This document shows, in pieces, positions 39,207 through 44,661 of a stretch of 64,000 bases of DNA (positions are counted from its first letter, which is position 1; each line of letters starts with the position of its first letter). Source of the DNA: a virus; IMG/VR virus record IMGVR_UViG_3300046170_000450, positions 1 through 64,000 of that record; one strand, 5' to 3'. The translations under genes were made by a program, and so were the position numbers. The notes beneath the pieces are model-generated. The model worked only from the letters and a program-made list of their open reading frames with translations, did no database searches and was not told the origin of the DNA.

Positions 39207-39359
39207 TTATTCTCCGATTGGGTAGCCTTGCTCTATCCAAGCTTGGCGTTGTAAGTCTTCTCTTTCAGTCTCTCGGTCGAGCGACATGATTAGAAAAGCA
39301 GTAAGGACTCCACACATTACAAGTAGGCAGAGGGCGAGGGTTTTTGTTTCGTTGTCCAT
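39207..39359 (-). CDS. Small membrane protein, 50 aa
   Basis: MDNETKTLALCLLVMCGVLT start, one transmembrane helix (about 7-25), then a charged tail (DRETEREDLQRQAWIEQGYP). Part of the same run. Function unknown. Confidence 0.5.
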   Translation of the reverse strand: MDNETKTLALCLLVMCGVLTAFLIMSLDRETEREDLQRQAWIEQGYPIGE

Positions 39360-39364
39360 TAGTA

Positions 39365-39622
39365 TTATTTTGATTGGTGGTATTCAGCCATATATTGAAC
39401 GCTTCTTTCAAGCTTGTCAAGTATATCTTGAGGGTTAATTCCTTCAGCGATCTTGAGGTTGTTAAGAATCTCTACGTCGCTAGCACGACCGCCGAGTTCA
39501 CGACCGAAGCCATAGCGACCATCTGTAAAAGAACAGCGACCATAAGTGATATCAGTCAAAACCATAGGCTTGTTGTCAACGATGTAAGCCTTACCGAGTG
39601 TGAGTGTGTTTAGTGTTTCCAT
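39365..39622 (-). CDS. Hypothetical protein, 85 aa
   Basis: METLNTLTLGKAYIVDNKPM start; beta-rich N-terminal half and a C-terminal helix (DILDKLERSVQYMAEYHQ). Leads the operon of three small membrane genes; leaderless start. Function unknown. Confidence 0.55.
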   Translation of the reverse strand: METLNTLTLGKAYIVDNKPMVLTDITYGRCSFTDGRYGFGRELGGRASDVEILNNLKIAEGINPQDILDKLERSVQYMAEYHQSK

Positions 39623-39629
39623 GATTAAC

Positions 39630-39657
39630 AGTATGTTTATTTTTGTGTGATTGTCAA
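39630..39657 (-). promoter_or_regulatory. Sigma70-type promoter, leaderless start at 39622
   Basis: TTGACA, 16-base spacer, CATACT, seven bases, ATG. The sequence just upstream matches the 3' end of the gene at 38590, so this promoter was probably copied with that end. Confidence 0.75.
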
Positions 39658-39685
39658 GCGATTTTGGAAAGTTTTTTGAGAATTA

Positions 39686-39829
39686 TTAAAGATCCAAAAG
39701 AAGCGTTTCCCAAGTATCAAGCTCGGCGGCGTGGAACTCTGCCTTGTCAAGATCATTCTTTTCAAGTGCTTTTTCGTAACGAGCCTTGTGCAGGGCAATT
39801 TTCTTTTGTATGGATTCTTTTTTAAGCAT
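39686..39829 (-). CDS. Small charged helical protein, 47 aa
   Basis: MLKKESIQKKIALHKARYEK and a following EKNDLDKAEFHAAELDTWET form one long amphipathic helix, a possible coiled coil. Leaderless start. Function unknown. Confidence 0.5.
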   Translation of the reverse strand: MLKKESIQKKIALHKARYEKALEKNDLDKAEFHAAELDTWETLLLDL

Positions 39830-39835
39830 GATTAC

Positions 39836-39863
39836 AGTATGGTTAAAAGTAGTGGAAAGTCAA
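39836..39863 (-). promoter_or_regulatory. Sigma70-type promoter, leaderless start at 39829
   Basis: TTGACT, 16-base spacer, CATACT, six bases, ATG. Confidence 0.7.
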
Positions 39864-39928
39864 GCGGTTTTTTTAAAAAAAGTAAAAAAAAGTTTTTTTA
39901 AATTGGCACGGAGTTTGAACAGCGGTTT

Positions 39929-40008
39929 CGTAAGTGCTTGATTACCAAGGACTTGCGCGGCGCGGGGGGCCGCAGGCTCGCAAGTCGCTGATATTCAACG
40001 ACTTACGA
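39929..40008 (-). repeat. Composite inverted repeat, copy 10
   Basis: Arms CGTAAGTGCTTGA ... CAAGGACTTGCG and CGCAAGTCGCTGA ... TCAACGACTTACG around GCGGGGGGCCGC. Lies seven bases 3' of the gene ending at 40015. Confidence 0.8.
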
Positions 40009-40014
40009 AGTTGG

Positions 40015-40197
40015 CTAAGGGTTCTGGTCGACGACTTCGTCGCCGCACCAGATCATCCAATCTTGACAAGGGCGGGCGAACTCGTAAGCCGCATCAAGAC
40101 CTCGGCGAGACTTCGGAAAGTCGCGAACTTGTTCAAGCATTTCGCCTGAGTTAGAAAAATCTGCGGTAGTGACTGTGTATTTTTTATTGTTTATCAT
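40015..40197 (-). CDS. Hypothetical protein, 60 aa
   Basis: MINNKKYTVTTADFSNSGEM start; short strand, helix, then Trp-rich end (DWMIWCGDEVVDQNP). Leaderless start. Function unknown. Confidence 0.5.
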   Translation of the reverse strand: MINNKKYTVTTADFSNSGEMLEQVRDFPKSRRGLDAAYEFARPCQDWMIWCGDEVVDQNP

Positions 40198-40204
40198 GTA
40201 TACT

Positions 40205-40232
40205 ACAATAGGGATTCAAGCGGTGATGTCAA
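40205..40232 (-). promoter_or_regulatory. Sigma70-type promoter, leaderless start at 40197
   Basis: TTGACA, 16-base spacer, TATTGT, seven bases, ATG. Confidence 0.65.
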
Positions 40233-40260
40233 GCTTATCGTAAACTTTTTTTAATTTTTT

Positions 40261-40419
40261 TTAACGATTCTTTAGGCGAACCATCACATCTTTATTTTCT
40301 TCAAGGGTCTGAGCGAAAAGAGCGTCGCAAAACACTCGCCATTCTTCTTCAGTGATGATGCCATCGTTGAGAGCGAACCACATCTTTTGATATTCTGCGC
40401 GTGTAATTTTATCTTTCAT
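40261..40419 (-). CDS. Small helical protein, 52 aa
   Basis: Start at 40419 (MKDKITRAEYQKMWFALNDG), two bases after the stop of the upstream gene. EEEWRVFCDALFAQTLEENK helix. Function unknown. Confidence 0.5.
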   Translation of the reverse strand: MKDKITRAEYQKMWFALNDGIITEEEWRVFCDALFAQTLEENKDVMVRLKNR

Positions 40420-40421
40420 AA

Positions 40422-40556
40422 TTATTTGCATTCGGATTTTTCGAGACGGACTAAGCCGCGAACTTCTAAGCAAGAAGCGATGAAGTCAGCCCAGTCATAA
40501 TCCATTTCATCGAGGGCTGCCCAGTATTGGCGAGAGAAGTGCAGTTGTTCATTCAT
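40422..40556 (-). CDS. Small protein, 44 aa
   Basis: MNEQLHFSRQYWAALDEMDY start, Trp-rich helix. First gene behind a leaderless promoter; operon with the 52-aa gene. Function unknown. Confidence 0.5.
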   Translation of the reverse strand: MNEQLHFSRQYWAALDEMDYDWADFIASCLEVRGLVRLEKSECK

Positions 40557-40563
40557 GTTTTAT

Positions 40564-40591
40564 AGTATGGTTATTTTTGTGCGATTGTCAA
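40564..40591 (-). promoter_or_regulatory. Sigma70-type promoter, leaderless start at 40556
   Basis: TTGACA, 16-base spacer, CATACT, seven bases, ATG. -35 box inside the end of the 40571 gene. Confidence 0.75.
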
Positions 40592-40750
40592 CTGTTTTTG
40601 AAAATTATTTTCAAGTTTTTTAGCCACGCCCTCGCCGTAGACTTTGCCCCAGCGACCAGCTTTGATCTCTGGGTAGAGTTTGCGTTGCGTGTTGTAGCTC
40701 ACTTGCGTGAGGTGGTCAATGACGTTGTCGATTTCTTTATTGCTTATCAT
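40571..40750 (-). CDS. Small helical protein, 59 aa, paralogue of 38590 gene
   Basis: MISNKEIDNVIDHLTQVSYN, then TQRKLYPEIKAGRWGKVYGE, same length as the paralogue at 38590. The C-terminal KQLTIAQK and TAA stop again overlap the next promoter's -35 and spacer. Leaderless start. Function unknown. Confidence 0.65.
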   Translation of the reverse strand: MISNKEIDNVIDHLTQVSYNTQRKLYPEIKAGRWGKVYGEGVAKKLENNFQKQLTIAQK

Positions 40751-40757
40751 GTCTTAC

Positions 40758-40785
40758 AGTATGGCTAAAAGTTGGGGCTTGTCAA
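40758..40785 (-). promoter_or_regulatory. Sigma70-type promoter, leaderless start at 40750
   Basis: TTGACA, 16-base spacer, CATACT, seven bases, ATG. Confidence 0.75.
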
Positions 40786-40813
40786 GCTTATCGCAAAGTT
40801 TTTTTAATTTTTT

Positions 40814-41044
40814 TTAGTAGCGACCTATGCGAGCTAGAGATTTTTCTTCGCGAAGAAAGCTCTCTTCTTTTTCTTCTTCGCTCTCGATCAACTCGTCTTG
40901 TTCCAAGTCGCCGTATTTGACGAAGAACTCGCGACCGTCATCATCGGAAACAAGCACTTGTGGATAAAAGCCGTATGCGTCAATGACGAAGACAGTTGAG
41001 TTGTCAGTTGTGAGGAGAGCGGATTTGTTTTCTATTATGTTCAT
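40814..41044 (-). CDS. Hypothetical protein, 76 aa
   Basis: MNIIENKSALLTTDNSTVFV start; beta-rich (VIDAYGFYPQVLVSDDDGRE) with an acidic helical tail. Leaderless start. First gene of the minus-strand early block next to the HNH gene. Function unknown. Confidence 0.5.
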   Translation of the reverse strand: MNIIENKSALLTTDNSTVFVIDAYGFYPQVLVSDDDGREFFVKYGDLEQDELIESEEEKEESFLREEKSLARIGRY

Positions 41045-41051
41045 GCTTTAT

Positions 41052-41080
41052 AGAATGTAAAATTTCGCACACGATGTCAA
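41052..41080 (-). promoter_or_regulatory. Sigma70-type promoter, leaderless start at 41044
   Basis: TTGACA, 17-base spacer, CATTCT, seven bases, ATG. Confidence 0.65.
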
Positions 41081-41248
41081 GCCCTCAGATAAAAAAAACA
41101 ATTTTTTTTTTGCGATTACCCTACCCTATTGTTAAACAAATGCGTCCAGAGAAACACAGAACAAGCGGGGGGGAGGGTTTTCTAAAAGTCTCAACACATT
41201 TTCACCATAGCAAATTACTTAAGTGCGAAAAAAACCCAGACCCTATTT

Positions 41249-42376
41249 CTAAAAAGGCATTTTATTTGATTTATAAACGTTATCTCTAAACCAAAGAGGT
41301 TGCAAGTTAGTATAGTAGTTAGTGCCACCCTTCGAAACAGGAATAATGTGGTCTATTGTCCAATACTGCCATTTATCATCACACGTAGATTTTCCATAGT
41401 TATCCCAAGTCATACCTTCTTGAAATTGAGATTCAAGATGGCGTTTGAGTTCTTTATTTGTTAAACCTATTTCTTTTTTATAATTATCTTCTGGAGTCTT
41501 TATGAAACTTCTAAGTCTCTTTCTAACGTTTTGGTGTATTTTGTATTCTGGTTTTTGGTTTAGTTGTCGTCTTTTTTCTTTGCCTTGTGGCGAATCCCTC
41601 CATTTCTTTGATGATTTTAGTCTACGCTTTCTATCAGCGGGGGCTTCATTTTTAAGCTTATTTTTGTTATAAGTGCTTGTACATTCTTGGCATCTATAAG
41701 AATAGTAAGTAATGCCACTCTTAGTGTATGTTTCAAATTCCGAAAGGGGGAAAATACCACCACAGGTTTTACATATTCCTTTTTGATTTTTTTCATCAGT
41801 ATATATTAATACATGATTTTTTCCATCTGGTATGGCCCAACCCTCTTTTTCTAATTCTTTTAGTTTTGATTCTGGGATTTTTATTTTTGAAGAACTATGT
41901 CGAGTATACTTACCTTTAGATAGTTTTTCGGCTAAAAAGTTTAACTCTTTTTTGGCGGTAAAGCAAAAATAACCATTACCTTCATAACTTAAAGGGACTT
42001 TTATTTTTTTTAATCCCAACTTAGTGAAAAACAATAATTGCCAAACTTTTTTATCTTCGATACCCTCTTGCCCAAAAAGTCCCAAGCCTCTTAAGTATGA
42101 AGCTAATTCTTTAGTGTTGTAAAAATCATTTCTATCTGCGTTTAAAACAGTTTTAAAATAATTTTTTTGAAAGATTGATGAGTATTTTTCTTTATTCAGA
42201 ATCTCATAATCTAAAAATTGTCCCACCTTATTTCTCTTGATGAGTATATCATCAACATCTAAGATATCAGCGCAAATTTCTTCGACGACAATTTTCTCAA
42301 TTAATTTGGAACCTATTTTGATTTCAACAGAGTGAAAATCATCGCATTCAACTAAACTACATTTACAATAACCCAT
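41249..42376 (-). CDS. HNH endonuclease, homing-type
   Basis: 375 residues. The C-terminal HNH core is complete: WTIDHIIPVSKGGTNYYTNL with DH and the later Asn, then LQPLWFRDNVYKSNK. Before it is a zinc-finger pair (CKTCGGIFPLSEF and CQECTSTYNKNK, about residues 209-250) and a basic helical linker. The N-terminal half is a probable DNA-recognition region. Free-standing HNH genes beside tRNA clusters are common mobile genes in phages. Probably read together with tRNA-Arg upstream. Confidence 0.85.
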   Translation of the reverse strand: MGYCKCSLVECDDFHSVEIKIGSKLIEKIVVEEICADILDVDDILIKRNKVGQFLDYEILNKEKYSSIFQKNYFKTVLNADRNDFYNTKELASYLRGLGLFGQEGIEDKKVWQLLFFTKLGLKKIKVPLSYEGNGYFCFTAKKELNFLAEKLSKGKYTRHSSSKIKIPESKLKELEKEGWAIPDGKNHVLIYTDEKNQKGICKTCGGIFPLSEFETYTKSGITYYSYRCQECTSTYNKNKLKNEAPADRKRRLKSSKKWRDSPQGKEKRRQLNQKPEYKIHQNVRKRLRSFIKTPEDNYKKEIGLTNKELKRHLESQFQEGMTWDNYGKSTCDDKWQYWTIDHIIPVSKGGTNYYTNLQPLWFRDNVYKSNKMPF

Positions 42377-42412
42377 AATATATTTTTATTCATTTCAGTT
42401 TATTTTTAAAAT

Positions 42413-42486
42413 TGGTACTCCGACCAGGATTCGAACCTGGAACGCAAGATTAGAAGTCATGTGTTATATCCCTTTAACTATCGGAG
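42413..42486 (-). tRNA. tRNA-Arg(TCT)
   Basis: Acceptor CTCCGAT / GTCGGAG, anticodon loop CTTCTAA with TCT, T-loop GGTTCGAATCC, encoded CCA. One mismatch in the anticodon stem. Its 5' nine bases are also the last codons of the upstream gene. Confidence 0.9.
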
Positions 42487-43002
42487 CGTTTGTTTTTTGT
42501 GCCAGTTCAAAAAAGTGTCAATATCCGCTAATTGATTATATTCGATTTCATATCTACTTTGATCATAAGTGAAATTATTGGTTTTGGTCCCAGCTTTCTT
42601 TAAGTCAGCTATTTTGAAAAACTTTTTTTTGGATATAATGCCGCATATCCAAACAACGCTAAAATCATTCTTGACTCTACTGAAAATATAGTAATCGGTG
42701 TCTCTATTTTTTTGCTCTTCATATAGGGTGGCACTATAATTAGACATTGGTTTGCTATTGCATCCTTGAGCTTTGGAATCTATTGTGTCTGAGTTTTTTA
42801 AAACAAAATCAACAGAATAACCTTCGGCATAAACTATATCTGCATAAGTATTGCTAATTGCTGCTTCAGCTAGATAACCAGTTATTCTTTGTCTTTGTTT
42901 GTTTGATCTGTGAGTGCCTGTATGTCCGAACATTTCATAGAATTTTTTATTTCTTTGATTTGCTTCATCAAGCATGAATTTTGTGACTTCAACTTCTACC
43001 AT
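42478..43002 (-). CDS. PD-(D/E)XK-like nuclease candidate
   Basis: 174 residues from ATG 43002, eight bases after a promoter; the longer frame would start upstream of it. GYLAEAAIS (Glu46), YSVDFVLKN (Asp65) and TIDSKAQG (Asp75-x-Lys77) fit a restriction-endonuclease-like core, followed by strand-rich YYIFSRVKNDFSVVWICGI. The final codons (CTC CGA TAG) form the start of tRNA-Arg. Role unknown; could be a homing or host-DNA nuclease. Confidence 0.5.
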   Translation of the reverse strand: MVEVEVTKFMLDEANQRNKKFYEMFGHTGTHRSNKQRQRITGYLAEAAISNTYADIVYAEGYSVDFVLKNSDTIDSKAQGCNSKPMSNYSATLYEEQKNRDTDYYIFSRVKNDFSVVWICGIISKKKFFKIADLKKAGTKTNNFTYDQSRYEIEYNQLADIDTFLNWHKKQTLR

Positions 43003-43010
43003 GAGTGTGT

Positions 43011-43038
43011 ATACTATTAGCCCCAAAATAAAAGTCAA
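43011..43038 (-). promoter_or_regulatory. Sigma70-type promoter before 43002 gene
   Basis: TTGACT, 16-base spacer, TAGTAT, eight bases, ATG. Lies directly downstream of tRNA-Ile. Confidence 0.55.
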
Positions 43039-43046
43039 GCTAAAAA

Positions 43047-43121
43047 TGGTGGGCCCTGAGAATTACGATATCTCGACCTAACGATTATGAGTCGTTTGCT
43101 CTTCCTCTGAGCTAAAGGCCC
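43047..43121 (-). tRNA. tRNA-Ile2(CAT)
   Basis: Acceptor GGGCCTT / AGGGCCC, discriminator A, encoded CCA, loop CTCATAA. The body (CGACTCATAATCG, GGTCG) matches bacterial tRNA-Ile(CAT), read as AUA after lysidine modification, rather than tRNA-Met. The T-loop (ATCGTAA) departs from the usual TTCRANT. Confidence 0.8.
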
Positions 43122-43124
43122 TAA

Positions 43125-43645
43125 AAGTGTGAGGGAGTCGACCGCTACGCAATCCTTATCCTCATTATCAACCCCCGCCGTCGCAGAGGAATTACAAACT
43201 CAATCTAAAACACCAATATAAGATTTGATCAGATTCTTATACTTTTTCGCCAAAGTGTGCATCAATGATATAGGAGTCTTTCGACTCTCACGGCACATAT
43301 GTCCGAATTTCGTCATTAAGAGGCATGGCAGGTCTACTTTAATAATAGTTAACCCAATAGATGACGTAGAGAAGTTACCTTGTATGACAAATGATCGATC
43401 TAACAGCATGCCGCTCAATCAACGCTTATTCCACAAGCCTCATATCTTAGCACGTTTTACACTACATTTTCGATTGCCCCCGATTGGAACGGTGGATCAT
43501 TACCCAATACTTCTTCAAAAGCATTGGAACTATTAAAAAAAACGCCCCAATGGTGATCAACCCATTGCTCCCTGTTGTATTCCGCAGAATTGTTTCAGGT
43601 GAGTAACCATCACTGCTCGTATGCAGGATAGGATATAGGACAAGA
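43125..43645. other. 521-bp insert in the tRNA array, unassigned
   Basis: More GC-rich than nearby genes and without a recognised tRNA. It contains a hairpin GAGTC TTTC GACTC at 43274-43287 and the terminator at 43534. A minus-strand frame 43200-43409 from ATG could encode about 69 residues (MLLDRSFVIQGNFSTSS ... TLAKKYKNLIKSYIGVLD), which looks weakly protein-like. I see no tmRNA tag or known ncRNA. Confidence 0.4.
43534..43567 (-). terminator. Probable terminator inside tRNA array
   Basis: Minus-strand stem CAATGG / CCATTG with an eight-base loop, then GGGCG and eight T. It would end the transcript that carries tRNA-Met to tRNA-Gln. Confidence 0.6.
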
Positions 43646-43722
43646 TGGCAGGTTCGGCAGGATTTGAACCTGCGAATGACTGGATCAAAACCAGTTGTGT
43701 TAGGCCGCTTCACCACGAACCA
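43646..43722 (-). tRNA. tRNA-Gln(TTG)
   Basis: Anticodon stem ACTGG / CCAGT around TTTTGAT, T-arm GCAGGTTCAAATCCTGC, encoded CCA; first acceptor pair is U-U, weak as usual for tRNA-Gln. Confidence 0.9.
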
Positions 43723-43728
43723 ATAAAA

Positions 43729-43803
43729 TGGTACACCCTCTGGGACTTGAACCCAGAACCAATTGATTAAAAGTCAACTGCTCTACCATTGAGCTAAAGG
43801 TGT
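43729..43803 (-). tRNA. tRNA-Lys(TTT)
   Basis: Acceptor ACACCTT / AGGGTGT, anticodon loop CTTTTAA, T-arm TGGGTTCAAGTCCCA, encoded CCA. Confidence 0.95.
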
Positions 43804-43810
43804 TTAAAGG

Positions 43811-43893
43811 TGGTGCATCTGGAGCGAATCGAACGCTCATCTTCTGGGCCAGCGAATGGAAGCCAGACATAATAGCCGTTATACGACAAATGC
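43811..43893 (-). tRNA. tRNA-Gly(TCC) with 8-base insertion in the anticodon arm
   Basis: Acceptor GCATTTG / CAGATGC, discriminator A, encoded CCA, T-arm GAGCGTTCGATTCGCTC. The anticodon stem TCTGG / CCAGA pairs only if TCGCTGGC, directly 3' of the normal loop CTTCCAT, is treated as an insertion. The gene is 83 bases instead of about 75. Either a defective tRNA or one with an unusual loop. Confidence 0.7.
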
Positions 43894-43901
43894 AAAAAAA
43901 G

Positions 43902-43979
43902 CTGTTCAGGCTGGATTCGAACCAGCATTGCCGAAGCACGGATTAACAGTCCGCTGTATTACCTATCTACCACTGAACA
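43902..43979 (-). tRNA. tRNA-Asn(GTT)
   Basis: Acceptor TGTTCAG / CTGAACA, discriminator G, anticodon loop CTGTTAA, T-arm GCTGGTTCGAATCCAGC. CCA is not encoded. The variable loop is longer (about 11 bases) than usual for tRNA-Asn. Confidence 0.85.
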
Positions 43980-43987
43980 ATAAAAAA

Positions 43988-44073
43988 TGGTACAAGCGAC
44001 AGGATTCGAACCTGTAAAACCAATGGTGCCAGATTTACAGTCTGGTGCAGCTAACCGTATCTGCCTCACTTGC
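43988..44073 (-). tRNA. tRNA-Tyr(GTA)
   Basis: Acceptor GCAAGTG / CGCTTGT with one GU pair, anticodon loop CTGTAAA, long variable arm, T-arm ACAGGTTCGAATCCTGT, encoded CCA. Confidence 0.93.
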
Positions 44074-44080
44074 TTAAAAA

Positions 44081-44168
44081 TGGCAGAGAGAGTGGGATTT
44101 GAACCCACGGATGCTTTCACATCAACAGTTTTCAAGACTGCCGCCTTAAGCCGCTCAGCCATCTCTCT
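44081..44168 (-). tRNA. tRNA-Ser(TGA)
   Basis: Acceptor AGAGAGA / TCTCTCT, long variable arm, anticodon loop CTTGAAA, T-arm GTGGGTTCAAATCCCAC, encoded CCA. Confidence 0.95.
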
Positions 44169-44173
44169 AAAAA

Positions 44174-44249
44174 TGGAGGTCACACTCGGATTTGAACCGA
44201 GAAAGGCTGATTACAAATCAGCTGTTTTGCCAATTAAAACTATGCGACC
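44174..44249 (-). tRNA. tRNA-Thr(TGT)
   Basis: Acceptor GGTCGCA / TGTGACC, discriminator T, anticodon loop TTTGTAA, T-arm CTCGGTTCAAATCCGAG, encoded CCA. Confidence 0.93.
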
Positions 44250-44254
44250 TAAGT

Positions 44255-44326
44255 ACCCCTACACGGATTCGAACCGTGGTTGACGCGATGAAAACGCGGT
44301 GTCCTAACCAGACTAGACGATAGGGG
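44255..44326 (-). tRNA. tRNA-Glu(TTC)
   Basis: Acceptor CCCCTAT / GTAGGGG, anticodon loop TTTTCAT, T-arm CACGGTTCGAATCCGTG. CCA is not encoded. Confidence 0.92.
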
Positions 44327-44332
44327 CTTAAA

Positions 44333-44404
44333 TGGTTGCAGGGGCAGGAATTGAACCTGCTCACGAAGCTTATGAGACTCCGTTGGCTACCTAACCTCCC
44401 TACA
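44333..44404 (-). tRNA. tRNA-Met(CAT)
   Basis: Acceptor TGTAGGG / CCCTGCA, anticodon loop CTCATAA, T-arm GCAGGTTCAATTCCTGC, encoded CCA. Elongator-type Met is preferred because a second CAT tRNA in the array looks like Ile2. Confidence 0.88.
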
Positions 44405-44447
44405 TAAAAATTTCAAAAAAATAAACTATCAAAGATCAATAACAAAC

Positions 44448-44475
44448 ACTATGTATATAAAAAATAAAATGTCAA
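44448..44475 (-). promoter_or_regulatory. Promoter of the tRNA array
   Basis: TTGACA, 16-base spacer, CATAGT, 44 bases before tRNA-Met. Same early-promoter type as the small genes. Confidence 0.65.
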
Positions 44476-44483
44476 CCCCAAAA

Positions 44484-44516
44484 ACAAAAAACCCCAACTT
44501 TTTTACAAGTCGGGGC
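44484..44516 (-). terminator. Terminator of the minus-strand virion-protein unit
   Basis: Stem CCCCGACTT / AAGTTGGGG with a six-base loop, then TTTTTTG on the minus strand. Confidence 0.8.
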
Positions 44517-44543
44517 TAAGTTGATTCGGAGAGTTATAAAAAA

Positions 44544-44609
44544 CTACACAACGAAAGCCCCAATACTTGATTGTGGTCCATTATTCGTTTCTGTTGTCTT
44601 TATAAGCAT
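44544..44609 (-). CDS. Possible micro-ORF, 21 aa
   Basis: ATG 12 bases after an AAGTGTAA motif, giving MLIKTTETNNGPQSSIGAFV plus one residue. It sits between that motif and the terminator at 44484. It could be a real peptide or just part of a small RNA. Confidence 0.25.
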   Translation of the reverse strand: MLIKTTETNNGPQSSIGAFVV

Positions 44610-44621
44610 CTGCGTGTTATA

Positions 44622-44629
44622 TTACACTT
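44622..44629 (-). promoter_or_regulatory. Candidate late promoter of a short unit
   Basis: AAGTGTAA preceded by GCTTTT, located after the stop of the protease-like gene. The predicted transcript to the terminator at 44484 is about 120 bases. Confidence 0.45.
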
Positions 44630-44661
44630 AAAAGCAAAAAATTAAATTAAAATTGGTTTTA

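Noticed and set aside
30541-40008. Regularly appearing repeats that might be a CRISPR array
   Set aside because: The copies are about 79 bp, internally palindromic, separated by 0.3-1.5 kb of genes, and there are no short unique spacers or cas genes.
43125-43645. Possible tmRNA in the gap of the tRNA array
   Set aside because: No tag peptide ending in Ala-Ala, no tRNA-Ala-like ends and no GGGGC 5' end were found on either strand.
43988-44283. Protein-coding ORFs overlapping the tRNA array on both strands
   Set aside because: They are translations of tRNA genes (repeated GFEP and RVGFEPT-type phrases come from T-arms) and are not genes.
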